A stretch of 64,000 bases of DNA from Caproiciproducens galactitolivorans. GTDB taxonomy: Bacteria > Bacillota > Clostridia > Oscillospirales > Acutalibacteraceae. Below are positions 41,247 to 51,256 of this stretch, piece by piece. The stretch spans positions 62,001 to 126,000 of the forward strand of contig NZ_SRMQ01000004.1 in assembly GCF_004768785.1 (NCBI RefSeq). The letters run 5' to 3'. A program made the translations under genes and the position numbers. Numbering within the stretch: the stretch's first letter is position 1; every line of letters starts with the position of its first letter. The notes below the pieces were generated by a model. It made no database searches and was not told the origin of the DNA. It saw nothing but the letters and a program-made list of their open reading frames with translations.

Positions 41247-43941
41247 AGTCCATCACTTCCTTCCAATGGTAGCGCAAATTTAAATATCGCACCACCTTCT
41301 TTTCGATTAGCGGCTTCCATTGTTCCGTTATGGGCTTTAATAATTGTCATGCAAATTGATAGTCCAATGCCCATTCCACGGGAAGAATCCGAGCTTTTTC
41401 TTCCGTTTGGTACATAACAGGTAAATAGATAGGGAAGATCTTCTTTTGCAATTCCCTTACCGTGATCAGCCACTTCGAAAACCGCATAGTTTCCCTGCTT
41501 ACTTAATCTAACTTCAACAGGCGAAGTATCTGTAGAATGCTTAATTGCATTTTCAAGAAGATTAATCAGCACTTGAGCGATCAATGTGCCATCCATGGGC
41601 ACCTCTAATAGCTCGTCCGGTACAAAGACCTCAATCTTGTGGTGTGGAAACCTCTTTCGGATTCGGTTTACGGCCTCTGCCACTACTTCTTCAGCTGCTT
41701 CCGGATTCTTGTTAACCTTGGATTCCCCCTCATTTATTCGTGTGACCGATAAAAGATTTTCTACCATTCGTATCAGCCACTGCGCTTCTTCCTGTATATC
41801 CGCATTTAATTTATCGCGTGTACCTTCATCCAGTATTTCTTTATTTTCGCGGATAGCGGAACTGGCTCCAAGGATTCCGGACAACGGCGTACGCAGGTCA
41901 TGAGCAATTGCACGAAGCAGGTTGCTTCTCATTTTTTCCTTTTCGGCTTCCACAATGATATTACGCTGTTCATCAGACAAACGCTGCCGTTCCAACGCCA
42001 TAGCCACTTGGGAGGCAATCATACGTAAAAACTGGCGAGTATCATGATTGAGAGCTCCTTTTGTACAGGAAATCCCTAATACTGATAACACCTTTCCTTG
42101 CGATAGTACAGGCATATAAAAACCGACCGCTCCCATTAAAGTATCTGTTCCAGAGCCTGCACGTTTTTGGTTGACAAACACCCAATGAGCGACTGCTTTT
42201 TCATCTGCGGAATTAAGAACGGATTCATCCACATCACCATTAGCCTGCATGACAATACCATCGATACTTGCTTCAGGGTCGGAAGAAAAGAATACAACTG
42301 AACGTTCAAATAAATTCACGATGTATGAGTTGGTTAGTGATATAATATTTTCAAGCCCCCGGGTAACAAGAAGTTTTTTGTTGATTTCGTAAAGAATCTC
42401 CGTACGGTGCTCTCTTTGAACAGCCAGTTTAGCCTGCGTCTTTATTTTTGCAGTAAGTGTGCTGGTAGTCAACGCTACCATAAGCATAATAAGAAAGGTA
42501 ACAGGATAACCTGCCTGAATGGCATTAAACGTGTAAGTGGTTCGGTAAAAAAGAAATTAAAGCTTAGTACACTTGCTACTGAAGCAACGATCCCCCAAAT
42601 ATGTCCTTTTGTATTCCGTGATATGACAAGCACAGAAAGAATATAAGCCATGATAACGTTTTGATCTCCAATTCCAACCATTCGCAGACCAAGAGACGCC
42701 AGTGTGGCTACGACAAGCAGCGCTGCTGTTTTTGCACAGTCTATCCAGGAAAATTCTATTTTGCCTTTCCAAATGACTTTGTGCGGCTTTTTATAGTCCC
42801 TGCGCACAGTAGCGCCAGGGATAATATGGACTTCTATACTTGGTAAAAGAGAAATCAGTTTATCTTCAAAGTCCATATCGAACATATTTTTAAGAGTTCT
42901 CTTGTTGTAACTTTTTCCAACTACAATATTTGTGATACCAGATAATTTCGCATATTCGGCTACAGATATGGCAATATCATGGCCTGTGAGTGAAACAATT
43001 TCCGCGCCAAGCTTTCCTGCCAAATCCATATTTTCACGGAGATTTTTTTGCTGCTGAGGGGTTAAATGCTCGCTGTCAGTACTTTCAACATAAAGAGCCA
43101 CCCACTTTGCATGAAAGGCCTCTGCGGCTCGTGCCGTCCATCTTATACATTTAGCTGAGGATGGGGATGGACCAATACAGGCCAGCATTTTTGTATTCGC
43201 CATTTTTTCAGTCGTGAGGCGCTCATTTTGGTTCTCATCGCTGATTCTATCAACAGCCTTGCGCATGGCAATTTCACGCAGGAGCTTTAAATTCTCCCGT
43301 GTAAAAAAATGATTCATGGCTGTCTGTACCCGCTCCGGCTTATAAATCTTTCCGTCCTCGAAACGTCTGAGCAATTCATCCGGCTCAATATCAATCAATT
43401 CAACTTTATCGGCTTTGTTGAAAATATAATCTGGAACGGTTTCCTTTACCCGAATACCGGTTATTCCCTCAATCACATCATTAAGGCTTTCAATATGCTG
43501 AACATTTACGGTCGTGTAAACATCAATTCCTGCATTTAAAAGTTCTTCAACATCCTGAAAGCGTTTTAGATTTCGAACGCCTGCTGCATTTGTATGAGCA
43601 AGTTCATCCACTAAAATCAGTTCTGGCTTTCGTTTTAGAGCTTCATCCAGGTCAAATTCTTTGAGCTCTATATTACGGTAAAACACCAATTTAGGAGCAA
43701 GGGAGGGAAGCCCTTTTAAAAGTTCCAGAGTTTCAGGACGGGTATGCGGTTCCACGTAACCGACGAGTACATCTTTCCCCATGCGATACTGTTCTTGTGC
43801 ATCATCAAGCATGGCGTAAGTTTTACCTACACCGGCTGCATATCCGAAAAAAATCTTTAATTTCCCCGAATGATTTTCCTGTTGTGTTTGTATGTCTTCC
43901 AGAAGTTGATTGGGATCAGGACGTTTGTCAAAATCATTCAT
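41243..43941 (-). pseudogene. kdpD: KdpD sensor kinase, split by a frameshift
   Basis: The N-terminal 488-codon frame (43941-42475) has the KdpD Walker-like GYAAGVGKTYAMLDDA, DELAHTNAAG, a Usp-like domain and the first membrane helices, then leaves the family sequence after NFFFTEPL. The second frame (to 41243) carries the last helix (MLMVALTTSTLTAKIK), a GAF domain and the histidine kinase (AIAHDLRTPLSGILG with the phospho-His, then N, G1 and G2 boxes). Adding one base near 42536 restores a continuous KdpD of normal length (about 900 aa). As sequenced it makes two pieces; either a real inactivation or a base-call error. Confidence 0.88.
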
Positions 43942-44407
43942 TTTACATCACCTCCTCTCCTCTGTATTTAACTATCATACCACTAATGTATTTTATAGCA
44001 AGTGATTCCAGTTATAATGTACAATCTTTTCAATTCTTTCTCCAAAAGATCATGATAATAACTGATTCCAGACTTCCTTGTAATAATTCACATAAATTTA
44101 CGCTATCATCTACAACAGGAACATAATTTTGCATAACGCATATGAGCAAAACCTCTACAGCCGTGCTTATTCATACTGCTGGATTCCATCCAGAGTGGAT
44201 AATTTAAAAGCGTAACAAGAAAGATTAAAGCGTTTTGAAGATTTGGCGGTCATCCTTGAATAATTCTGTATATTTTCTCTTCTGAACTTGGCATAAATTC
44301 ACCTGCATGCTGATTTAAATTGGTTTAGATAGCGAGGTCATTTAATGCGCCGATAGGTCATGTAAAAACACATGACCTTCGTAGCTGTTGACCACTCGCT
44401 ATATGGC
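43942..44407. other. intergenic region between kdpC and kdpD with nested hairpins
   Basis: About 465 bases without a convincing gene. At 44327-44402, just after the kdpC stop, an outer stem ATAGCGAG / CTCGCTAT encloses an inner 9-bp stem AGGTCATGT / ACATGACCT with an A-rich loop. It lacks a T tract, so a simple terminator is unlikely. The rest is AT-rich and may hold a kdpDE promoter. Confidence 0.55.
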
Positions 44408-44968
44408 TTACAGCAAACCATCTAACGCAAGGTTAACCTTCAATACATTTACAGCAGGTTCACCGAATATTCCAAGAAAACGGCCGGTAGTATATTTACT
44501 AATTATTGCCCGTACATCATCTTCGTTCATACCACGTTCCCGTGCAATACGAGCAACCTGATATTCTGCAGCTTCCGGAGTGATATTCGGGTCCACACCA
44601 CTACCGGATTTCGTAACTAAATCCATTGGAATATCCGCCGTATTGTCCGGATCTAAGGAATGCAGCCAATCAATACGCTCCTGCACAAGCTTCTTTTGTT
44701 CCTTGCTGACTGGCGAAAGATTTGTTGTTCCCATCGGTCTTCCAATCATATATTGGGCACCTGTAAATTTTTGCGCAATCAACGCAGAACCATAATCCTT
44801 TTGTGTGCCATCCTTCAAGGTAATTGTTATGATGCTACCATTTGCCTGATTTGGAAATAGAAGCTGTGCGATTCCTGTAACAGCAGCCGTATAAATGATA
44901 CCGCATACTACAGTCATCGCAAGAAAGCACATAACAGCTGGTCGCAGTATTTTCATTGTTTTAGTCAT
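44408..44968 (-). CDS. kdpC: KdpC, potassium-transporting ATPase chaperone subunit
   Basis: This 186-aa protein has one N-terminal transmembrane segment (about residues 10-32, AVMCFLAMTVVCGIIYTAAV) and the soluble KdpC domain with GRPMGTTNLSPVSKEQ, PMDLVTKSGSGVDPNITPEAA and the C-terminal GIFGEPAVNVLKVNLAL. KdpC assists ATP binding by KdpB. ATG at 44968 has GGAGG 6 bases upstream; an ATG at 44983 overlapping the kdpB stop is less likely. Confidence 0.93.
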   Translation of the reverse strand: MTKTMKILRPAVMCFLAMTVVCGIIYTAAVTGIAQLLFPNQANGSIITITLKDGTQKDYGSALIAQKFTGAQYMIGRPMGTTNLSPVSKEQKKLVQERIDWLHSLDPDNTADIPMDLVTKSGSGVDPNITPEAAEYQVARIARERGMNEDDVRAIISKYTTGRFLGIFGEPAVNVLKVNLALDGLL

Positions 44969-44979
44969 TTTAATCCTCC

Positions 44980-47037
44980 TCATCTAATTCCGCAAGCCGT
45001 AAGCAACATGTCAATTCCTTTAATAGCTATAAACGGAGCAATAATTCCTCCCAAGCCATAAATCAACAGGTTTCTTTTCAATAGTTTTCCGGCGGGCAAT
45101 TCCCTATATTTTACACCCTTAAGTGCCAAGGGTATGAGCGCAACAATAATCAGCGCATTGTAGATAATAGCGGACAAAATTGCTGTCGTGGAACTGGTAA
45201 GTCCCATAAAATTTAAAGCCGTCAGCTGCGGATAAATGCTAAAAAACAGCACCGGAATAATAGCAAAATATTTCGCCACATCATTTGCCACACTAAAGGT
45301 TGTCAATGCCCCACGAGTCATAAGAAGCTGTTTTCCGATGCGCACAATGTCGATAAGTTTGGTAGGACTGGAATCTAGGTCAACCATATTCCCGGCTTCC
45401 TTAGCTGCCTGCGTACCGGTGTTCATTGCCACGGCAACATCTGCCTGAGCCAGTGCAGGTGCATCGTTGGTACCATCGCCCGTCATAGCTACCAAGTGAC
45501 CTTTTGACTGATAATCACGGATTAAATCCAGCTTTGCTTCCGGTGTGGCTTCTGCCAGGAAGTCATCCACTCCTGCTTCTGCTGCGATTGCCGCAGCAGT
45601 CATGGGATTGTCACCTGTAATCATAATGGTTTTTATACCCATTTTGCGAAGATCTTCAAATCGTTCTTTAACACCGTTTTTAACGATATCCTTCAAATAA
45701 ACAACGCCGAGCACTTGATTGTTTTTTTCAACTACCAAAGGTGTACCGCCTTCCCCGGCGACTTTTCTTACGATTTGCTCGCACTCTTCAGGGTATTCTC
45801 CACCATTGTCCAATATAAAAGCCTTAACTGCATCAGCGGCACCCTTACGAATCTGAATCCCCTGATAATCAACACCGCTCATTCTGGTTTTTGCTGTAAA
45901 TGCTATAAAGTTGGCATTCATTTTTGAAAACTCACGACCACGGATACCGAATTTTTCTTTTGCCAGAATAACGATACTTCTACCTTCAGCGGTTTCATCT
46001 GCCAATGAAGATAATTGAGCAGCATCCGCAAGTTCCTGTTCTGTGATACCTCTTACCGGCAAGAATTCACTTGCCTGACGGTTCCCCAAAGTTATAGTTC
46101 CGGTTTTATCCAGCAATAGAACATCCACATCACCCGCTGCTTCAATAGCGCGGCCACTCATAGCAAGCACATTTGCCTGATTGAGACGGCTCATGCCCGC
46201 AATGCCAATAGAGGACAACAGCGCGCCGATGGTGGTAGGAGCCAGGCAAACCAGTAACGCAATCACATTTGTAATGGAAATCGCGGATCCTGTTCCTGCC
46301 TGACGGCTTGCAAAGCTCGAAAACGGAAGCAGTGTTGCCGTGACAATTAAAAATATAATGGTGAGTGTTATCAACAGAATTTGTAGAGCTATCTCATTGG
46401 GCGTCTTTTTTCTGGATGCTCCTTCAACCATGGAAATCATCTTATCCAAAAAGCTTTCTCCGGCCTCCGCTGTCACCTCAATGACAAGCCAGTCAGACAC
46501 CACAGTTGTTCCCCCTGTCACGGCACTACGGTCGCCGCCGGATTCACGGATGACCGGTGCGGATTCACCGGTGATTGCGCTTTCGTCTACAGAAGCGGCT
46601 CCTTCGATAACCTCACCATCCATGGGAATCTGCTCTCCTGCCCGAACAATGACGATATCCCCCTTTTTTAGCTGGGCAGAAAGCACCTCAGTATAATCAT
46701 CTATATTATCCTTGGATATCAATTTTTTTGCTTTTACATCCTTACGTGTTTTGCGCAGGGTATTAGCTTGGGCGCGTCCACGTCCTTCCGCAATGGCTTC
46801 TGCAAAGTTTGCGAATAATACGGTAAACCACAAGATGAGCGCAATTGCTAAAATGTATCCGCTGGATGCATCTTTGATTCCCGTAAAGGACAAAATGTAT
46901 AACGCTGTAGTTAGGATGGCGCCAATATAAACGACCAGCATAACCGGGTTCTTGACTTGAATTGCCGGAGCGAGTTTGGCAAAGGATTGCTTAAGCGAAT
47001 CTATTAAAATACCCTTATTTATACTTTTCTTTTCCAT
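44980..47037 (-). CDS. kdpB: KdpB, P-type ATPase subunit of the potassium pump
   Basis: This protein of about 685 aa has the P-type ATPase signature [10 protein letters not shown] (phosphorylated Asp near residue 310), the TGES loop in AITGESAPV, the nucleotide-binding domain ([10 protein letters not shown] region), [12 protein letters not shown] and [22 protein letters not shown], plus seven or so membrane helices. It hydrolyses ATP to drive potassium through KdpA. ATG at 47037 has GAGGTG upstream; GTG at 47046 is possible. It sits between kdpA and kdpC. Confidence 0.95.
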   Translation of the reverse strand: MEKKSINKGILIDSLKQSFAKLAPAIQVKNPVMLVVYIGAILTTALYILSFTGIKDASSGYILAIALILWFTVLFANFAEAIAEGRGRAQANTLRKTRKDVKAKKLISKDNIDDYTEVLSAQLKKGDIVIVRAGEQIPMDGEVIEGAASVDESAITGESAPVIRESGGDRSAVTGGTTVVSDWLVIEVTAEAGESFLDKMISMVEGASRKKTPNEIALQILLITLTIIFLIVTATLLPFSSFASRQAGTGSAISITNVIALLVCLAPTTIGALLSSIGIAGMSRLNQANVLAMSGRAIEAAGDVDVLLLDKTGTITLGNRQASEFLPVRGITEQELADAAQLSSLADETAEGRSIVILAKEKFGIRGREFSKMNANFIAFTAKTRMSGVDYQGIQIRKGAADAVKAFILDNGGEYPEECEQIVRKVAGEGGTPLVVEKNNQVLGVVYLKDIVKNGVKERFEDLRKMGIKTIMITGDNPMTAAAIAAEAGVDDFLAEATPEAKLDLIRDYQSKGHLVAMTGDGTNDAPALAQADVAVAMNTGTQAAKEAGNMVDLDSSPTKLIDIVRIGKQLLMTRGALTTFSVANDVAKYFAIIPVLFFSIYPQLTALNFMGLTSSTTAILSAIIYNALIIVALIPLALKGVKYRELPAGKLLKRNLLIYGLGGIIAPFIAIKGIDMLLTACGIR

Positions 47038-47052
47038 TTCAATCACCTCGTT

Positions 47053-48738
47053 CTATCGCATTGTAAAGTAATCGGCAATAGGTCCAAGAGCCAGTGCCGG
47101 TAAAAAGCTCAATGCGCCGACAATTAAAATAACACCGATTAGCAGTCCCACAAACATTGTGTTTGTTGTTGACAGCGTTCCTTCACTGACCGCAACCGAC
47201 TTCTTTTTTGCCATATTTCCGGCAAGGGAGATGGCGGCAACCATAGGAATAAAGCGAACCAGAAGCATAATGATCCCACCGACAACATTTGTAAACACAG
47301 TATTTGCAGTAAATCCCGCAAAGGCGCTTCCGTTGTTATTACCCATTGATGAAAAGGCATAAAGGATTTCTGAGAATCCATGTGCACCTGAATTGGTCAA
47401 CCATGAAGTGATATCCGGCATTGATACAGCAGCGGCCGTGCCGAGAAGAGTAAACATTAGAGGTGTCAGAATAATCAGGCATACCATCTTCATATCATAT
47501 GGTTCAACTTTTTTCCCAAGATACTCCGGGGTTCGACCGACCATAAGTCCGGCGATGAACACTGTCAGCAGTACAAACGCCAACATCCCATATAGCCCAC
47601 TTCCTACACCGCCAAACACAATTTCGCCCAATTGCATCAGGAACATGGGAATCATTCCTCCGAGAGGTGTAAAGCTATCGTGCATAGAATTGACTGAGCC
47701 GTTGGATGCTGCCGTTGTAGCTGTAGCCCACAAGGAAGAAGCGCCAACACCGTGGATAACCTCTTTTCCTTCCATACTGCCAGAAGCAACAACACCATCA
47801 AAAGCAGGCCCTGTATACTGCTCACTTATTGTTGTAATACCAAGGGCAACCACAAACAAAATCATCATGGTAATATAAATGGATTTTCCTTGCTTACTGT
47901 CTTTAACAGCCTTACCAAATGATACGCATAACGCACATGGAATCAGTAAAAGAGATAAGCATTCAAGTAAGTTTGAAAGTGGAGTGGCATTTTCCAAAGG
48001 GAAAGCAGAGTTTGCTCCAAAGAAACCACCGCCGTTTGTCCCAAGCTGTTTGATAGCAATCTGACTGGCTGCGGGACCTAAAGGAATAGTTTGTGCTGCT
48101 CCGCTTTCCAGCATAGTTACTTCCTTATAAGGTGAAAAAGTTTGTACAACACCCTGTGAAACAAGCACAAGTGCGAGAACAAAGGAAATAGGAATCAGCA
48201 CATAGAGAGTAATTTTGGTTAGATCAGTCCAAAAGTTCCCGATGGTTGTTTTCTTTCTGAAAACAAAACCCCGAATTAGTGCAAACAGAACTGCAATTCC
48301 AGTTGCCGCCGACACAAAGTTTTGGACGGTCAGCCCCAAAAACTGAGTCAGGCAGGATAATCCGTTTTCTCCGGAATATGCCTGCCAGTTTGTATTGGAA
48401 ACAAAGCTAGCTGCCGTGTTAAAAGCAAGATGCCAGCTTGCACTTTGAATCCTGGCCGGGTTAAAGGGCAGGATACCTTGCAACAACTGAAGCAGCCAGA
48501 CAAAGAATAAACCAACGCCACTAAATGCTAAGGCAGATAGAGCGTATTTTTTTGCACCCATTTCTTCATTGCTTTTGACACCCATAATTTTGTATATCCC
48601 ATTTTCAACAGGAGCAAATATGCGAGTTAAAAAAACTTTTTCACCCGACATGACTTTGTAAATGTAAATTCCCAATGGAATAGATAGACCTATCAACAGT
48701 AAAATATATATAATATCCTGCAAAACAATCATGCTCAT
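47053..48738 (-). CDS. kdpA: KdpA, potassium-channel-like subunit
   Basis: This 561-aa membrane protein has about ten helices and four selectivity-filter segments: [11 protein letters not shown] (about 115), [15 protein letters not shown] (about 230), [14 protein letters not shown] and [15 protein letters not shown] (about 465). It binds potassium from outside and passes it to KdpB. The ATG overlaps the kdpF stop (ATGA), and the frame is intact. Confidence 0.95.
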   Translation of the reverse strand: MSMIVLQDIIYILLLIGLSIPLGIYIYKVMSGEKVFLTRIFAPVENGIYKIMGVKSNEEMGAKKYALSALAFSGVGLFFVWLLQLLQGILPFNPARIQSASWHLAFNTAASFVSNTNWQAYSGENGLSCLTQFLGLTVQNFVSAATGIAVLFALIRGFVFRKKTTIGNFWTDLTKITLYVLIPISFVLALVLVSQGVVQTFSPYKEVTMLESGAAQTIPLGPAASQIAIKQLGTNGGGFFGANSAFPLENATPLSNLLECLSLLLIPCALCVSFGKAVKDSKQGKSIYITMMILFVVALGITTISEQYTGPAFDGVVASGSMEGKEVIHGVGASSLWATATTAASNGSVNSMHDSFTPLGGMIPMFLMQLGEIVFGGVGSGLYGMLAFVLLTVFIAGLMVGRTPEYLGKKVEPYDMKMVCLIILTPLMFTLLGTAAAVSMPDITSWLTNSGAHGFSEILYAFSSMGNNNGSAFAGFTANTVFTNVVGGIIMLLVRFIPMVAAISLAGNMAKKKSVAVSEGTLSTTNTMFVGLLIGVILIVGALSFLPALALGPIADYFTMR

Positions 48739-48824
48739 AATTCCTCACCTCGAAACAGTACATAAAATAAGTAAACCATTAGTGCTAATCCAATAATACC
48801 AGTAAGAACCAACACCACATTCAT
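48735..48824 (-). CDS. kdpF: KdpF, small membrane subunit of the potassium pump
   Basis: A 29-codon frame starts with ATG at 48824 behind AGAGGGG and encodes a single hydrophobic helix ([21 protein letters not shown]) with a short charged tail RGEEL. Position directly before kdpA, the four-base overlap with its start and the sequence pattern identify KdpF, a lipid-like stabiliser of the KdpABC complex. Confidence 0.85.
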   Translation of the reverse strand: MNVVLVLTGIIGLALMVYLFYVLFRGEEL

Positions 48825-49440
48825 ATTCTTATCCCCTCTCGCTTTTTAGCATCTGTACGGCAGAATCATGATTCCTCATACCGCCATAATAATAGCATAG
48901 TGACTATTAAGAAGAATACAAAAGATAAAATTCCTATCCAATTGTACTTTGCTCTATCATTATTTCATGCCGTAACCGCCCTTTACTTAATTTTGCAGTA
49001 AAGTTTTAGGTATTATGTACTAATATTTATTTCTTACTCACATACCCTGCTTCCCGCTATCATAATAATATATCAAAAAAGATGACAATGAGGTGTCAAT
49101 TCGAATTAGGAAGACGTCAAGAAAGCGTCCAGATATCGTGTGATCAACAGATTTGGATAGATCATAAAGAATGTCCGGACTGCCGCAGGCATGACACAGG
49201 ATGCTCTTGCGAAATATGTGGGAGTTACGACGAGGTAAAGAATGGATATAGAACGAAAACAAATACCCAAGAATGCCAGTACTGTTTAAGCTCATCCACA
49301 CCTATTTCAGCCAATACGTTTTTTTATCCTGAAATTAAACATACAGACGAGGAAAAGAACCGCTCGTGCACATGATTTAGGCTATAATATCAAGTAGGAA
49401 CACTTCATAGTGACTAAACTATGAAAGAAGGATTCCACAC
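48825..49440. other. region upstream of kdpF
   Basis: The minus-strand promoter of kdp is probably TTGTAT (48921-48916), 16 bases, TATGCT (48899-48894). Beyond it the region to 49440 holds short frames on both strands; the plus frame 49082-49375 has a Cys-rich middle (CPDC..CSCEICGSY) but no family I recognise and a poor start, so it is not called as a gene. Confidence 0.4.
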
Positions 49441-49441
49441 A

Positions 49442-49637
49442 ATGCCCGGTAAAAATAGTATTCCTAAATTCGAAGGAGTTGAACATCTTTTCATACGGCT
49501 ACTATATTCAGCAGGCGGAAAAAGCTTTGGAACAAGGGCTGATATCCAACGGCAAATATAATGAATTGCTGCTATCTGCTTTCCGTTCCGACCTCGTCTA
49601 TGGGGAGGAAATCGAAGGGGGCGAATTGCTTGACTGA
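49442..49637 (+). pseudogene. antitoxin remnant of a PIN toxin-antitoxin pair
   Basis: A start-like MPGKNSIPKFEGVE segment (49442 onward) shifts frame near 49485, after which the reading continues as QQAEKALEQGLISNGKYNEL and SDLVYGEEIEGGELLD to the stop at 49637. This pattern is what I would expect of the partner gene found next to PIN-domain genes in integrative elements. It is broken by at least one frameshift. Confidence 0.5.
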
Positions 49638-50136
49638 TTCGTTCTTTTTTGATAGCGACTGCATCTCGGCTTTTTTGTGGGTCGAAATAAAAATTTATTG
49701 GTTAAGTTATATCCCGGCAGGATCGTTATTCTCGGGATTGCGCACCTAAAGGCAAGAGTATATACATTCCTTTTAGTGGGACAAGCACAGGTAATTTCCA
49801 TTGATGTGGCTACGGATGCCTATGATATATTATATTATCAGCTTACTGAAAAACCAAAAGCCGGGCATATAGTTATCGGCAAAGGAGAAGCCGCATCCAT
49901 CGCATTAGCAAAACAGTATGACGGCATTGTAGCAAGTAATAATCTGAAGGTATTTCTTATATATCGCTCAAATGGATCTTAAGCATCTAACCACTAGCGA
50001 TATATTATTTACGGAACTGAAAAGAGGATACATCACCGAAGCACAGGGAAATACTATTTGGACTAAAATGCTATCTAAACAAAGAAAACTGGGAGTGGCA
50101 AACTTTACTGCTTACTTACAGGCAAAGCAAAAATAA
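49632..50136 (+). pseudogene. PIN-domain toxin, multiply frameshifted
   Basis: The frames together read FFDSDCISAFLW, then RNKNLLVKLYPGRIVI, then HLKARVYTFLLVGQAQVIS and GHIVIGKGEAASIALAKQYD with the PIN acidic residues, then NNLK, and finally LTTSDILFTELKRGYITEAQ and QRKLGVANFTAYLQ up to 50136. Frame changes occur near 49675 and 49970, and a short deletion is visible after GRIVI. It was a PIN-domain ribonuclease toxin, now inactive. Confidence 0.72.
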
Positions 50137-50220
50137 AAACGCCTATCGCTCATTTCATAATTTATAACGCAAAATTAGAACTAAAGACTCCAATATTGCA
50201 AATTGGAGCCTTATTTATTG

Positions 50221-50272
50221 GTCGGGGAATCGGAGTGCAGAAATGCACTTCAATTCCCCGGCTTTTCTTTTT
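50221..50272 (+). terminator. conserved element terminator hairpin, copy in element 1
   Basis: CGGGGAAT-C-GGAGTGCA-GAAA-TGCACTTC-A-ATTCCCCG forms a long stem with a GAAA tetraloop, then CTTTTCTTTTT. The same structure is at 53666-53718 in element 2 (just after the regulator gene) and 38597-38646. Confidence 0.85.
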
Positions 50273-50290
50273 CCAGAAGTGAGGAAAGAT

Positions 50291-50521
50291 ATGTTGGTAC
50301 GCTACAAGAAAAACAAGAAACCTGCCTGTTATGATTCTGATGTCCTTGTAACCACAGGCACAATACCGGCAGCCAAGCGGCCTAAGGGACCATTTAAAAG
50401 CTGTGGAAACTGCCCATACCCCTCTCACGGTTTTATCTGCTACAGTTCCGAGGAAGATTGCCTTAGAGCCGATATGCAGAAAATAAACAAAAAAGCCAAT
50501 ACAAAACAAAAGTCCATATAA
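50291..50521 (+). CDS. small Cys-rich element protein (copy in element 1)
   Basis: This 76-aa protein has YKKNKKPACYDSD at the N terminus and a likely zinc-binding block SCGNCPYPSHGFICY with a further Cys in EEDCL. It is closely similar to the intact 77-aa protein at 53736 in element 2. GAGGAAAG precedes the ATG. It follows the conserved terminator hairpin in both elements. Its function is unknown to me, but conservation in an otherwise decayed element suggests it is still selected or the decay is recent. Confidence 0.7.
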   Translation: MLVRYKKNKKPACYDSDVLVTTGTIPAAKRPKGPFKSCGNCPYPSHGFICYSSEEDCLRADMQKINKKANTKQKSI

Positions 50522-50535
50522 AGGAGATGGACAGA

Positions 50536-50706
50536 ATGGAGTTATGGAAAGTTGATTCCTATACCCGCATCAATAACATCAAGCAGCGGTATGACAACGG
50601 AGCGCAGTTTCCAGAAATCCTCATTGCCAATTAAGATATGGGGGAACGGACACGGGAGGCTCCAGCGCAACTTAATCTATTTGACAACGGAGGGATTGAT
50701 TACTAA
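50536..50706 (+). pseudogene. Dam-type DNA methylase C-terminal remnant
   Basis: The frame reads VDSYTRINNIKQRYDNGAQF, PEILIAN, then a stop in place of the Tyr of NYDM (50632), then GERTREAPAQLNLFDNGGID, matching the end of the intact methylase at 57012-57854. Everything before it is missing. This fragment shows that element 1 once carried the same gene. Confidence 0.88.
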
Positions 50707-50769
50707 TCAAAAGCCAAAACAGAAACGCCGTCCCAATCTGAGAAATATTTAAAGGAGAGGATAGATTCC

Positions 50770-51040
50770 ATGAAAAACAATCAGAAGGAAAATAAGCAGG
50801 CCCTGCAAATCCCCATAATTTATACCCTATGAAGAAATGGTGCGGCAATTTGGAGAGCCATCTCTCGAAAATTATAACATCGTCTATGACGGTCAGTTCG
50901 ACACCAACGACCTCGAAGCCATCTACACAAGGTGCAATGCAAATTACCCGCCCGGCTATAACGGACACTCTCTTTCCGTGTCTGATGTGGTGGAGCTGTA
51001 TGACGCCCAAGGCAGCGAATATCGTTGGACGAACCTATAA
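50770..51040 (+). pseudogene. fused remnants of two element genes (190-aa protein start and YodL-like end)
   Basis: MKNNQKENKQALQIP matches the start of the gene at 57918, after which the sequence jumps to YEEMVRQFGEPSLENYN and DVVELYDAQGSEYRW, matching the end of the YodL-like gene at 58532. A deletion of about 900 bp relative to element 2 joined them out of frame. Confidence 0.85.
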
Positions 51041-51256
51041 GATTCCAAAGGCATGTGTTATTGAATATCTGCTGGGTGAAGAAATGTGCCACATCAAGCT
51101 TGGCTGATATGGATTTTTGTCTATCATTGACAATAAGGCGTAGAAAAATCATGTGGATGATTTCCGCATAAAAGTAATAGCTATCTTAAGCTTTCTGTGG
51201 TATTGTGGTGCTGTCAATGGTAGGCAAATACGCTGTTATTTCGAAGGAGGATAGCA

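Noticed and set aside
48825-49020. c-di-AMP (ydaO-type) riboswitch before kdp
   Set aside because: Considered because potassium genes often have one, but the conserved ydaO core was not found.
49082-49375. 97-codon Cys-containing frame upstream of kdp
   Set aside because: The CPDC and CSCEICG pattern is suggestive, but the start is poor, the region overlaps a minus-strand frame of similar length and I know no family. Left uncalled.
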